Shown: positions 1-8,244 of the stretch, piece after piece | Layout of the letters: each line of letters opens with the position of its first letter | Position numbering within the stretch: position 1 is the first letter of the stretch | Source: Paenibacillus sabuli | GTDB taxonomy: Bacteria; Bacillota; Bacilli; Paenibacillales; Paenibacillaceae | DNA length: 64,000 bases | Direction of reading: 5' to 3' | Assembly (NCBI RefSeq): GCF_014705605.1 | Contig: NZ_JACXIZ010000026.1 | Location: forward strand, 93,136 to 157,135 | The notes under the pieces: generated by a model | What the model was told of the DNA's origin: nothing | The model's input: only the letters and a program-made list of their open reading frames with translations | Database searches by the model: none | Position numbers and translations under genes: made by a program

Positions 1-543
1 GATCAGACCGGTATACTGCGGGCTCGGCGCATCCGGCAGCACCTGCCGCCGCAGGGCGGAATGAATGCCGTCGCAGCCGACGATCAGACGCGCGCCGGCA
101 TGCGAGCCGTCCGCAAAGGTCATGAGCGCCCGCTCCCGACCCGTCTGCACGCTCGCGAGCTTGTGCCCGAGTCGAATCGGAATGCCGGCGCGCGCGGCCG
201 CCTCCCGCAGCGCGCGCTGCAGCTCGCCGCGCTTCACGGTCCAGCCCTGGGGCTCGCCCCCGAGCCGGCCGACCTCGCCGAGCGCCTTGCCCGCTCCGCT
301 GCGGAAGCGCATCAGCCGCATTTCGAAGCCGGCCCGGCGGATCGTATCGCCCACCCTGAGCTCGTCGAGGACGCGCATGCCGTTGCGCCCGAGATTGAGG
401 AAGAGACCGGCGTAATCGTCATGCGCCTGCGCCGCCTCGTAGATGACCGGCGCGTAGCCGGCCCGTTGCAAGAACAGCGCCGCTGCTGGTCCTGCGATGC
501 CGCAGCCGATGATCGCCGCTTGGTTGTCTGATGTACCGCTCAT
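1..543 (-). CDS. FAD-dependent monooxygenase, truncated by window edge
   Basis: N-terminal 181 residues of a class A flavoprotein monooxygenase (UbiH/salicylate hydroxylase type), which would hydroxylate an aromatic or small substrate with NAD(P)H and O2. Directly visible: the FAD-binding Rossmann motif IIGCGIAGPAAALFL at residues 10-24 followed by the acidic strand end YEA, a conserved Gln-Gly-Trp/Arg region near residue 100, and the second dinucleotide/FAD motif LIVGCDGIHSALRR near residue 160. The ATG at 543 is preceded by AAAGGTGG at a good distance. The C-terminal half lies outside the window, so the substrate cannot be guessed. It is divergent from the MarR gene at 772, the usual layout for a MarR-controlled oxidoreductase. 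Confidence 0.85.
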   Translation of the reverse strand, partial: MSGTSDNQAAIIGCGIAGPAAALFLQRAGYAPVIYEAAQAHDDYAGLFLNLGRNGMRVLDELRVGDTIRRAGFEMRLMRFRSGAGKALGEVGRLGGEPQGWTVKRGELQRALREAAARAGIPIRLGHKLASVQTGRERALMTFADGSHAGARLIVGCDGIHSALRRQVLPDAPSPQYTGLI

Positions 544-616
544 TGATTTGTCCACCTTTCGCATGGGCTAGTCTTGGTGACTCGAAGATACACAGAAGGC
601 CCGCTCTGCGTCTTTC

Positions 617-641
617 ATATATCTTAACGACTAAGATATAT
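617..641. promoter_or_regulatory. Candidate MarR operator (perfect inverted repeat)
   Basis: ATATATCTTA and TAAGATATAT form a perfect 10-bp inverted repeat around a 5-bp centre, in the divergent space between the monooxygenase and the MarR gene. The half-site TTATCTTAACG recurs at about 666-676, and a second, wider 9-bp inverted repeat (GTGACTCGA at 577-585, TCGAGTCAC at 646-654) straddles it. Size and symmetry suit a MarR dimer. Binding of the local MarR protein is inferred. Confidence 0.6.
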
Positions 642-771
642 CGTCTCGAGTCACGCTTTACCTTCTTATCTTAACGCATTATCGGATGACGGCTACGGTC
701 TGCAGACGGAGGAGGCTCCTGGACCTCGGTCGAAATATGATATAATGCCGATAGATACAAGGAGGTGGGTC

Positions 772-1263
772 ATGGAGCGGGAGTCTGACCGCCTGCACGC
801 CGAGCTGCTCGAGGCGTCCAAGCAGCTGTCGACCGAGACGGTCATGTTCCACCACGCGGCGGCTGCGCGCCTGGGATTGCACATCACCGATCACAAGTGC
901 CTGGAATTCGTGCTGAGCCGCGGCAAGGCGACGGCCGGCCAGCTGGCGCAGTGGAGCGGGCTGACGACCGGGGCGATCACCGGCGTGCTCAATCGTCTGG
1001 AGAAGGCCGGGTACATCAAGCGGGTCAAGGATCCGTCCGACCTGCGTGTCGTGTGCGCCGTACCGCTGCCGGAGCGGCTCGGCGCGCTCGGCGAGATCTT
1101 CGGGCCGCTCGGCGCGGCAATGGGGGAGCTGTACGGCCGATACAGCGCGCGCGAGCTGGAGGCGATGCTCGATTACATGACGCGCGCGCGCCGCATCCTG
1201 CAAGGGCAGGCCGCTCAGCTGCGCGCCGCCGATGCGGGAGCCGACCCGGAGGCGCGTCGCTGA
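772..1263 (+). CDS. MarR family transcriptional regulator
   Basis: 163-residue winged-helix regulator. The recognition region ATAGQLAQWSGLTTGAITGVLNRLEKAGYIKRVKDPSDLRVV (residues about 53-95; wing Asp-Leu-Arg) is typical MarR. Such proteins bind small phenolic or oxidant ligands and release DNA. The ATG at 772 is chosen because GGAGGTGGG lies at 760-768; an in-frame ATG at 745 falls inside the likely -10 element TATAAT (741-746). It is divergent from the FAD monooxygenase, with an inverted repeat between them, so it probably represses that gene and itself. The next gene (ArsR type) follows after 34 nt, so read-through is likely. Confidence 0.85.
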   Translation: MERESDRLHAELLEASKQLSTETVMFHHAAAARLGLHITDHKCLEFVLSRGKATAGQLAQWSGLTTGAITGVLNRLEKAGYIKRVKDPSDLRVVCAVPLPERLGALGEIFGPLGAAMGELYGRYSARELEAMLDYMTRARRILQGQAAQLRAADAGADPEARR

Positions 1264-1297
1264 CGCGTCGAATGAACGAAGAGAGCGAGGAAGGGAT

Positions 1298-2245
1298 ATG
1301 CTGGAGCTGAGCTTTCGTGATCCCGAGCGGCTGGTGACGGTCGCGCACGCCCTGTCCACGCGGGCGCGCGTCGACATGCTCCAGCTGCTGAGCACGAAGA
1401 GCCTCAATATTATGGAGATGGCCGAGGCGCTAGGCCTGCCTGTCTCCACGGTCGCCAATAATGTCAAGGTGCTGGAGACGGCCGGGCTCATCAATACCGA
1501 GCTGCAGCCGGCCTCGCGCGGCGCGATGAAGATGTGCAGCCGCAATTACGACGACGTGCATATCGTGCTCAACGCCGGCAAGAGCGCCCCCAGGCAGGGG
1601 CTCGCCAAGTATGAGATGGAAATGCCGATCGGCCACTACAGCGACTGCGAGGTCCAACCGACCTGCGGCATGGCGGGTGCGGACGGCTTGCTCGTGCGGC
1701 ATGACGAGCCGGCGAGCTTCTACCACCCCAAGCACGTCGCGGCGCAGCTGATCTGGCTGCGCAAGGGCTACCTCGAATACTTGCTGCCGCTGGAGATCCC
1801 GCTCGAGGCCCGGATCGAGGCGCTGGAGGTGTCGATGGAGCTGTGCGCGGAGGCGCCCAGCTACGACCCCGACTGGCCGTCGGACATCACGATGTGGATC
1901 AACGGCGTCGAGATCGGCACATGGACGTGTCCCGGCGACTTCGGCGATCGGCGCGGCCGGCTCAATCCCGCCTGGTGGCCGGACGGCTCGACGCAATACG
2001 GCGTGCTCAAGACGTGGCGTGTCGACGGCAGCGCCGCGACGCTCGACATGCAGCCGGTCTCGGCCGTGACGGTGGACGAGCTGGCGCTGCGCCGCCGGCC
2101 CAGCCTTCGACTGCGGCTCGGCGTCAAGCCGGACGCCCTGCATCAGGGCGGCATCAGCCTGTTCGGCCGGCAGTTCGGGGATTGCGAGCAGGACATTGTG
2201 CTGAAGGTGTTTTATTCGCTCGAATCGGAAGGAAAAAGCCTTTAA
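1298..2245 (+). CDS. ArsR-family regulator with large C-terminal sensor domain
   Basis: 315 residues. Residues 5-75 form an ArsR-type winged helix (ARVDMLQLLSTKSLNIMEMAEALGLP, then STVANNVKVLETAGLI). The remaining ~230 residues resemble the C-terminal domain seen in ArsR-like proteins beside glycosidases in Paenibacillaceae, and no metal-binding Cys motif of classical ArsR is evident. ATG 1298 has GAGGAAGGG upstream; the longer reading frame from 1232 overlaps the previous gene and lacks a ribosome site. The downstream GH2 gene has a promoter flanked by inverted repeats, so this protein is the likely local regulator responding to a sugar (inference from context). Its stop codon lies inside the terminator hairpin. 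Confidence 0.8.
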   Translation: MLELSFRDPERLVTVAHALSTRARVDMLQLLSTKSLNIMEMAEALGLPVSTVANNVKVLETAGLINTELQPASRGAMKMCSRNYDDVHIVLNAGKSAPRQGLAKYEMEMPIGHYSDCEVQPTCGMAGADGLLVRHDEPASFYHPKHVAAQLIWLRKGYLEYLLPLEIPLEARIEALEVSMELCAEAPSYDPDWPSDITMWINGVEIGTWTCPGDFGDRRGRLNPAWWPDGSTQYGVLKTWRVDGSAATLDMQPVSAVTVDELALRRRPSLRLRLGVKPDALHQGGISLFGRQFGDCEQDIVLKVFYSLESEGKSL

Positions 2246-2274
2246 TTACAATTATATTGTAGTTAAAGGCTTTT
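2234..2274 (+). terminator. Terminator hairpin overlapping the ArsR-type stop codon
   Basis: An 18-bp stem (2234-2251 with 2257-2274, one G-T wobble) around a TTATA loop, with A-run and T-run ends so it could work in both directions. The upper stem TTACAATTATATTGTAG also resembles the inverted-repeat arms around the downstream promoter, so it may double as a regulator site. Confidence 0.7.
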
Positions 2275-2290
2275 ATTTGCGATTACGCGC

Positions 2291-2370
2291 TTTTTAATAC
2301 AAAATTATTGACGATAAAGCGGAAATCAGCTAAAATCGGGCTTAATGATTCAATAATATTGTATTAAAAA
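2291..2370 (+). promoter_or_regulatory. Promoter of the GH2 gene flanked by a 20-bp inverted repeat
   Basis: A clear sigma-A promoter, TTGACG (2308-2313), 17-bp spacer, TAAAAT (2331-2336). The arms TTTTTAATACAAAATTATTG (2291-2310) and CAATAATATTGTATTAAAAA (2351-2370) are inverted repeats with 19 of 20 positions matching; one overlaps the -35 and the other lies just downstream of the start region. This suits repression by two bound dimers or a DNA loop. The ArsR-type protein encoded upstream is the obvious candidate. Confidence 0.75.
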
Positions 2371-2428
2371 TTACCATGGCTATGTATTTAGCATCGCCGT
2401 ATATTTAGCCGATAAGGAGCGAAATACG

Positions 2429-4240
2429 ATGAGTCAATTGGAAACGCAACCCGGACACGGCAAGGAAAACGGGCAAGCCGGCGGGACCGATCAAACGCCG
2501 CGAAACGAATATCCGCGCCCGCAGTTCGTCCGCGAGGACTGGATGACGCTCAACGGCACGTGGGAATTTGCCTTCGACGATGCCGACGCCGGAGAGCGGG
2601 AGGGCTGGCAGGGCGGGGCGCATGCGCTGCCGCAGCGGATCGAAGTGCCATATACCTTTCAGAGCGAGCTGAGCGGGATCGGCGACCCGTCCTTTCACGA
2701 CATCGTGTGGTACCGCCGCAGCTTCTCGGTCCCGGCCGATTATGCCGGCAAGCGGCTGCTGCTGCACTTCGGCGCGGTGGACTACGAGGCCAAGGTGTGG
2801 GTCAACGGCACGCTCGTCGCGACGCATGAGGGCGGGCATACGCCGTTCCGGGCGGATATCACGAACGCGCTGAACACAGGCGGCGAGCAGACGGTCGTCG
2901 TCCGGGCGCTCGATTACAGCCAGGACGTCACGCTGCCGCGCGGCAAGCAGTACTGGAAGGAGCACTCCAAGGGGATCTTCTACACGCGTACGACGGGCAT
3001 CTGGCAGAGCGTCTGGCTGGAGCCGGTGGCGCCCGTCAGCATCGGCCGCATCCGGCTCACCCCGGACATCGATCGCAATGAGCTGCGGCTCCAGGCCTGG
3101 ATCGAAGGGCTGGGGGCGGCGAGCAAGGCCTCGCTCCACGTGACAATCGCGTACGCGGGCGAGACGGTGGCCGAGGACGCGATCGCGCTCGCGCAGCCGA
3201 CCGTGACGCGGGCGCTGGGCATCCATGACTTCAACGATCACAGCCATGGCCGCTGGTGGACGCCGGAGCATCCGCACCTGTACGATATCACGTTGACACT
3301 CCGGGTCGAGGGCGCGGAGGTCGATCGGGTCGCGAGCTACTTCGGCATGCGCAAGGTGTCGATCCAGGACGGCGTGCTGCAGCTCAACAATCGACCGTAT
3401 CCGATGCGGCTCGTGCTCGATCAGGGCTACTTCCCGACCGGGCTGCTGACGGCGCCGGACGACGAGGCGCTGCGCCGCGACGTCGAGCTCACCAAGGCGA
3501 TGGGCTTCAACGGCGCGCGCAAGCATCAGAAGATCGAGGACCCGCGCTACCTGTACTGGGCGGACCGGCTCGGCCTGCTCGTCTGGGGCGAGATGGCCAA
3601 TGCGTACCACTTCACCGAAGAATATGCCGGACGCGTGACGCGGGAGTGGATCGAGGCGGTCGAGCGCGACTACAACCATCCGTGCCTCGTCGCCTGGGTG
3701 CCGCTCAACGAGAGCTGGGGCGTCGTCAACATCTGCAACGATCCGCAGCAGGAGCAGCATGCGCTGGCGATGTACCATCTGACCAAGTCGCTCGATCCGA
3801 CGCGTCCGGTCGTCTCCAACGACGGCTGGGAGCATACCCGCACCGATCTGATCACGATCCACGACTACGCCTGGCAGCGCGAAGTGCTGGAGGCGCGCTA
3901 CGCCGAGCGCGAGCGGGCGCTGCAGGCGCGGCCGAGCAACCGCTGGGTGCTCGTGCCGGGCTATCCGGACGAGGGCCAGCCGGTGCTGCTGACGGAATTC
4001 GGCGGCATTGCCTTCAAGAAGAGCGAGTGGGAGGGCTGGGGCTACTCCGGCGCCCAGGACGAGGAGGACTTCGCCCGGCGGCTGGCCGATGTCATCGAGC
4101 CGGTGCGGCGCGCGCCGGTGCTCCAGGGCTTCTGCTACACCCAGCTCACTGACGTCGAGCAGGAGATCAACGGCCTGCTCACCTACGACCGTCAGCCCAA
4201 GCTGCCGCTCGAGCAGATTCGGGCAATCGTCGAGGGCTAA
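2429..4240 (+). CDS. Glycoside hydrolase family 2 (beta-galactosidase/beta-glucuronidase type)
   Basis: 603 residues, cytoplasmic (no signal peptide). Order: GH2 sugar-binding jelly roll (about 25-200, LNGTWEFAFDD ... VDYEAKVWVNGTLVATHEGGHTPF), immunoglobulin-like domain (about 205-300), TIM barrel (about 305-600). The acid/base Glu is E428 in PLNESWG and the nucleophile is E523 in LLTEFGG, so it should be an active retaining enzyme. Exact sugar specificity cannot be read from sequence; the lack of a C-terminal Bgal small chain separates it from LacZ. ATG 2429 has AAGGAG at 2414. It is expressed from the repeat-flanked promoter and is probably controlled by the upstream ArsR-type regulator. 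Confidence 0.88.
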   Translation: MSQLETQPGHGKENGQAGGTDQTPRNEYPRPQFVREDWMTLNGTWEFAFDDADAGEREGWQGGAHALPQRIEVPYTFQSELSGIGDPSFHDIVWYRRSFSVPADYAGKRLLLHFGAVDYEAKVWVNGTLVATHEGGHTPFRADITNALNTGGEQTVVVRALDYSQDVTLPRGKQYWKEHSKGIFYTRTTGIWQSVWLEPVAPVSIGRIRLTPDIDRNELRLQAWIEGLGAASKASLHVTIAYAGETVAEDAIALAQPTVTRALGIHDFNDHSHGRWWTPEHPHLYDITLTLRVEGAEVDRVASYFGMRKVSIQDGVLQLNNRPYPMRLVLDQGYFPTGLLTAPDDEALRRDVELTKAMGFNGARKHQKIEDPRYLYWADRLGLLVWGEMANAYHFTEEYAGRVTREWIEAVERDYNHPCLVAWVPLNESWGVVNICNDPQQEQHALAMYHLTKSLDPTRPVVSNDGWEHTRTDLITIHDYAWQREVLEARYAERERALQARPSNRWVLVPGYPDEGQPVLLTEFGGIAFKKSEWEGWGYSGAQDEEDFARRLADVIEPVRRAPVLQGFCYTQLTDVEQEINGLLTYDRQPKLPLEQIRAIVEG

Positions 4241-4248
4241 GCCTCAAT

Positions 4249-4295
4249 TCCCCTTCTTTCTTCCCCGCGCGGGAAGCGAGAAGGGGGATTTTTTT
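4249..4295 (+). terminator. Rho-independent terminator after GH2
   Basis: The outer stem CCCCTTCT / AGAAGGGG encloses an inner TTCCC GCGC GGGAA hairpin, followed by seven T. The T-run also contains the stop codon of the convergent AraC gene (4294-4296), so the two genes end back to back. Confidence 0.8.
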
Positions 4296-5103
4296 AGGAT
4301 CGGCGCTTGCGATAGTGCAGCGGGCTGAGCCCGAGCTTGCGCTTGAAGAATCGCGAGAAATGCGCAGCGTCGTAAAAGCCGAGGCGGCGTCCGATCGTCT
4401 CCACGGGATCTGTGGAGGTGCGCAGCAGCAGGCATGCCTCGTCCAGCCGGATCCGATTGAATAGCGCGATCACGCCGCAGCCGAAGCACTGGCGGCATCG
4501 CCGTTCCAGGTGGGCGCCGCTCATGCGCATCGCCGCGCACAGCTCCTCCAGCGCGGGCGGCGCGGCGAGGCGTGCGCGCAGAGCGGCAACCAGCGCCTGC
4601 TGGAAAGGGTCGGCGCGCCCCGGCGCAGGCTCGGGCTCGGTCGCGGACAGCAGGAGGCCGTCGAGCGTATGCACCAGCTGGAGCCGCGAGCGGGGGGAGA
4701 GCGCGCGGCCCTCCTGCCAGAGCAGCTCGCCGGCCTCATGCCACTGGGGCCGCTCCAGGATGGCGAACGTCCGCGCGTGCGCGTCCAGCATCTCGACGAT
4801 CCCGCGCGCATCCCGGCATGCGCGCAGATTGATCCCGATCTGCCTGTAGCCTGCCGGCGTGCGCAGGGCGTGGATGCAGCCGGGCGGGATCAGCGCGCAT
4901 TGGCCGCGTCCGAGCAGATGCCGGCGCCCGCCCGTGGTCAGCTCGAGACTGCCGTCCGCTACGAAGATGAGCTGATACCACTCATGGAGATGAGCCTCCA
5001 TCTCCCATCCGGGCGGACGCGCGTAGAAGGCCACCTCCCGATAGGGCTCGCCGGTCAGACCGACCACGTAATGCCCCTCCAGCTCCTGAAGCCATGCTTC
5101 CAT
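4294..5103 (-). CDS. AraC family transcriptional regulator
   Basis: 269 residues. N-terminal cupin-type sensor (about 15-100, MEAHLHEWYQLIFVADGSLEL, GQCALIPPGCIHAL) and C-terminal double helix-turn-helix (about 190-269, ending GFYDAAHFSRFFKRKLGLSPLHYRK), the standard AraC layout for sugar operons. The start at 5103 has GACAGGGGG upstream; a longer form from 5154 is possible. Divergent from the beta-propeller gene at 5288 and convergent with GH2, so either could be its target; the ligand is unknown. Confidence 0.85.
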   Translation of the reverse strand: MEAWLQELEGHYVVGLTGEPYREVAFYARPPGWEMEAHLHEWYQLIFVADGSLELTTGGRRHLLGRGQCALIPPGCIHALRTPAGYRQIGINLRACRDARGIVEMLDAHARTFAILERPQWHEAGELLWQEGRALSPRSRLQLVHTLDGLLLSATEPEPAPGRADPFQQALVAALRARLAAPPALEELCAAMRMSGAHLERRCRQCFGCGVIALFNRIRLDEACLLLRTSTDPVETIGRRLGFYDAAHFSRFFKRKLGLSPLHYRKRRS

Positions 5104-5193
5104 CGTGCCCGCCCCCTGTCCGTGTCGCTCCGATCCTGGCCATGCAAGGTACAATCGCTGTATGAGTCATAAGGTGATCCAAAAGGTGATCCG

Positions 5194-5222
5194 AATATAC
5201 AAAAAGGCGAGCCGATTGTCAA
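5194..5222 (-). promoter_or_regulatory. Promoter of the AraC gene
   Basis: On the minus strand TTGACA (5222-5217), 17-bp spacer, TATATT (5199-5194), a near-consensus sigma-A promoter. It leaves a leader of about 85 nt to the start at 5103 or about 35 nt to 5154. A weaker plus-strand -10 TATAAT at 5246-5251 probably serves the divergent gene. Confidence 0.7.
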
Positions 5223-5287
5223 TGTCGTGTCCAAACGGACTCTTCTATAATGGAAGGGAAGAGGGAATCCGAAAGGGGCACGAACTG

Positions 5288-6670
5288 ATGAACAGGTACT
5301 TGCCGGATGGACCGGGCGTCGGGACAGCAGCTGACGACATACTCTCCTCACGCATTGCGCGGGCTGCGCCGCCTCGCACCGCTCAGCCGGACGAAGGAGG
5401 CGTTGCGCGTCTCACCCGGATCTCACCACTGGACGATTATCATTATTTTTATGGCTACTACGACACGCCCGCCTGGAGCGGAGATGATCGCCTGCACCTG
5501 TGTCACCGCGTGCGTTTCTTCGATCGGCTGCCCCAGCCTGGGGACGAGGCCGAGCTGGGCGTCTTGGACGTGGAGAAGGGCGTCTTCACCCGGCTGGCCG
5601 TGACGACGGCCTGGAACTTCCAACAGGGCGCGATGCTGCAGTGGCACCCGCAGGACCCGTCCGGCCGCGTGCTGTTCAATATGCGGACGGCGCCGGATCG
5701 TGCAGTCGGCGCGATGCTACGGTTGGACAACGGCGAGCTGCGGCGCTTCGGGCGACCGATTGCCAATGTCGATCCATGCGGGCGTTGGGCGCTGAGCGTC
5801 GACTTTGCCCGTATGTACAATTTTAGGCCGGGGTACGGCTACGCCGGGCTGCGCGATCCGCATGTCGCCGAGACGGCGCCAGCTTGCGATGGCATCTTCC
5901 GGATCGATCTGGAGACCGGCGCGGAGCAGCTCGTGCTCTCTTTGGCCCGGCTCGCCGAGCTGACTGGCGCCGCGCGACACGCGCCTGGCGCACGGCTGCT
6001 CGTGAATCACGTGACCTTCAACCCGGACGGCAGCCGCTTCGTCTGTCTGGTGCGGCACGAGCCGTTGACGGCCGGCGGGAGCTGGGGGACGGCGATCGTC
6101 ACGGCCAATGCCGACGGGACGGATCTCTGCCTGCTCGCCGGCTACGGGTACGCCTCCCACTATTATTGGCGCGATCCCGCACATCTGCTGATTCATGCGG
6201 CGCTGCCCCGCGCCCAGGTGTCCGCGGGCACGCCGGGTCCCGCGTCGCGCGCAGCAGGCGACATGCGGATCGAGCGGGAGCCGGGCGCGGCGGAGGATGT
6301 GGAGGAGACAGCCGCGCAGGACGGGCTGTACGTGCTGCAGGACCGCACCGGACACTGCGTGCAGGTGGACCCGGCGTTCTTCCTGCGCGACGGGCATTGC
6401 AGCTATTCGCCGGACGGCGCCCGCGTGCTGTACGATAGCTATCCCGACGAGCGCGGGTACCGTCACTTGTATGTGTACGAGCCTGCTGCCCGTGCGGGCG
6501 TCCGATTCGCGTCCTGCTACTCGGACCCGGTCGCGGACGGGGACTATCGCTGCGATCTGCATCCGCGCTGGAGTCGGTCCGGTGCGCGCGTCTCCTTTGA
6601 CTCCACGCACGAGGGCGTGCGCGCCATCTATGTGGCGGAGATGCCGAGGCAGCGGGGGTTGCGCCGCTAA
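5288..6670 (+). CDS. Beta-propeller (PD40/TolB-like) protein of unknown function
   Basis: 460 residues, no signal peptide. Repeated blade signatures with Asp-rich turns are visible (VTFNPDGSRFVCLVRHE, YSPDGARVLYDSYPDERGYRHLYVYE, LHPRWSRSGARVSFDSTHEG), as in WD40-like/PD40 propellers and oligogalacturonate-lyase-like proteins. The N-terminal block DDYHYFYGYYDTPAWSGDD is characteristic of a Paenibacillus group usually annotated only as hypothetical. ATG 5288 is preceded by AAAGGGG; the upstream in-frame extension has no ribosome site. Next to the AraC regulator and between glycan genes, it may bind or process a carbohydrate (inference). A catalytic role cannot be shown. Confidence 0.75.
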   Translation: MNRYLPDGPGVGTAADDILSSRIARAAPPRTAQPDEGGVARLTRISPLDDYHYFYGYYDTPAWSGDDRLHLCHRVRFFDRLPQPGDEAELGVLDVEKGVFTRLAVTTAWNFQQGAMLQWHPQDPSGRVLFNMRTAPDRAVGAMLRLDNGELRRFGRPIANVDPCGRWALSVDFARMYNFRPGYGYAGLRDPHVAETAPACDGIFRIDLETGAEQLVLSLARLAELTGAARHAPGARLLVNHVTFNPDGSRFVCLVRHEPLTAGGSWGTAIVTANADGTDLCLLAGYGYASHYYWRDPAHLLIHAALPRAQVSAGTPGPASRAAGDMRIEREPGAAEDVEETAAQDGLYVLQDRTGHCVQVDPAFFLRDGHCSYSPDGARVLYDSYPDERGYRHLYVYEPAARAGVRFASCYSDPVADGDYRCDLHPRWSRSGARVSFDSTHEGVRAIYVAEMPRQRGLRR

Positions 6671-6740
6671 TCAAGCAGCTGGAGCTGTGGATGTCAACCG
6701 CGATGCAGATGGGTATACTGGTGAAAAGGAGTTGACCCAA

Positions 6741-7379
6741 GTGAAGCACGAGGAACGTAAGGAGCGCATGAACCGCATGAACGTCCAGGACCGCGAGGAG
6801 CACGTGGATCGTATTCGCTATTTCATCGGTCTCGCGCCCGACGCAGCTGCCCGTGCGCGTCTGGCCGAAGCGGCGGCGGCGCGGCAGCGTGACTGGCGCT
6901 TCGCCAAGTGGACGCATCCGCAGGACTTCCATATTACGCTTGCTTTTCTGGGCGATCTACCGCTGCCGCGGGCGGCCGCCGTGCGGGAGACGCTGGATGG
7001 CTATGTCTGCGCCACGGCTGCGTTCGAAGTGCGCGTCACGGGCTGGGGGACGTTCGGTCCGCCGCAGCGCCCTGCCATCCTGTGGGCGGGCGTCGCCGCC
7101 TCCGAGGGGCTGGGCGCGCTGCACGGCGAGTTGTGGCAGGCACTCGCGCCGCTTGGCTTCGAGCCGGAGACGCGGCCGTTCCGCCCGCATCTGACCGCGG
7201 CGCGGCGCTCGCAGGGCACGACGGCTGCCGACGTGGCGGCTATGCAGGAGGAGCAGGAGGCGCGGGAAGCGCTCGGAGTAGAGTGGGAGGCGCGGGAGGC
7301 GGTGCTGCTGCAGACGCATTTCGGCCGTCGGCCGGCCTACGCGCCGGTGCTTGGGCTGCCGCTGCGTCCGCGCGTCTAG
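6741..7379 (+). CDS. thpR: RNA 2',3'-cyclic phosphodiesterase
   Basis: 212 residues, 2H phosphoesterase fold. The two catalytic HxTx motifs are present: HITL in DFHITLAFLGDLPL and HLTA in RPHLTAARR. The family (ThpR/LigT) opens 2',3'-cyclic phosphates on RNA ends to 2'-phosphates. GTG 6741 has AAAAGGAG 9 nt upstream; an ATG at 6768 behind AAGGAG is an alternative. A -10-like TATACT sits at 6714. Family assignment is firm; the physiological RNA is unknown. Confidence 0.87.
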   Translation: MKHEERKERMNRMNVQDREEHVDRIRYFIGLAPDAAARARLAEAAAARQRDWRFAKWTHPQDFHITLAFLGDLPLPRAAAVRETLDGYVCATAAFEVRVTGWGTFGPPQRPAILWAGVAASEGLGALHGELWQALAPLGFEPETRPFRPHLTAARRSQGTTAADVAAMQEEQEAREALGVEWEAREAVLLQTHFGRRPAYAPVLGLPLRPRV

Positions 7380-7470
7380 CTGCCAGTGGCGGCGATGCGT
7401 GTCTGACCGCGGCAGCGGAGCGGGTGCGCTAGCTGACCCTGGGACGCGTGTGGGGGGCGGCAGCGTACGC

Positions 7471-7917
7471 TTAATTCGGTTGCGGGGTCTCGGCCGCGCA
7501 CGTCCCGACGAGCAGCAGCTCGTGTGCAGGCGTATGCAGCTCGCCCAGCGCAGGATACAGGCTGTCCCAGAAGGCCTCCAGAATGAGCTGGTGCTCGTCT
7601 CTCCCCAGCATCGTATCGGCAATGCGGTCGTCCAGCATCAGCAATCCTTCGCCGATCGCGATGCCGACCGCGGCGGAGGTGACGCTTTGGCTCACCGAGA
7701 AGACCGCATGCGGCAACGCCGCCTCGAATGGCACATAGTACCCTTCAGCCGTCACCATGCCGCTGCGCAGCAGCATGAAGCTATGCAAGTTGACGCGGCA
7801 GCGTGCCGCTCATCGGGCGCACCGGCAGCAGGCGCCCGCTTCTTGCGCCGGCAGCTGACAATCCTTTGCTGCACCGGTTGCGCTGGCGCGGACGTAGAGA
7901 TTGAGGCCAGGCATCAT
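7471..7917 (-). pseudogene. Broken serine hydrolase (class C beta-lactamase-like)
   Basis: On the minus strand a good ribosome site (AAAAGGAG) precedes ATG 7917, but the frame meets TGA at 7812-7810. The same frame then resumes as LHSFMLLRSGMVTAEGYY and FSVSQSVTSAAVGIAIGEGLLMLDD, matching the N-terminal region of serine beta-lactamase-like hydrolases. The catalytic SxxK is SVSQ here (Lys to Gln), and the protein jumps to a C-terminal-looking piece within ~40 residues, so most of the catalytic domain is deleted. Stop, deletion and lost Lys together indicate decay. The parent family is inferred from short motifs. Confidence 0.5.
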
Positions 7918-8111
7918 GGGGAGCACGCTCCTTTTCGCTTTTTTATCATCGTAGCGTATGGAACGGGCGACGGGTAGCGGTTCACGTGCCGAATCGCTCC
8001 TTTTTTTGCATTCTTTGTCCTCGGGCGCAAGAAAAATAAAAAAACCGGTCAGGAGCAATATTTCAACATTCCGAGCTGTATTTGCGGTACGATGATAGTG
8101 ATGATAGAGAC

Positions 8112-8187
8112 TCCAGTGACAAAGCTGCAAGGCTATCGGAAGGCGAAAGCCTTGCCGATTCGGGCATGGCATCAGGCTGTCGCCGGA
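8112..8187 (+). other. Structured 5' leader, possible riboswitch
   Basis: About 60 nt before the CE12-GH43 gene. TCCAGTGAC (8112-8120) pairs with GTCGCCGGA (8179-8187) and encloses a long hairpin ATCGGAAGGC-GAAA-GCCTTGCCGAT (8135-8159) with a GNRA tetraloop, plus AAAGC and AGGCT segments. The CAAAGCNNNNGGC pattern and the terminal CAGGCTGTCGCC recall class I cyclic-di-GMP riboswitches, but element order and the P1 region do not clearly fit. No T-run follows, so control at translation would be more likely than termination. Confidence 0.35.
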
Positions 8188-8244
8188 AGCCGCCGCAGCG
8201 TACGACTTGCAGACAGCGAAAAGACAGCGAAAGGAGCATAAGCG

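Noticed and set aside
2405..3862. 485-codon antisense frame over the GH2 gene
   Set aside because: Shadow of a real glycoside hydrolase with both catalytic Glu residues.
7810..8172. 120-residue protein on the minus strand
   Set aside because: Most of the frame lies in a non-coding gap; only its last ~35 codons belong to the decayed serine hydrolase.
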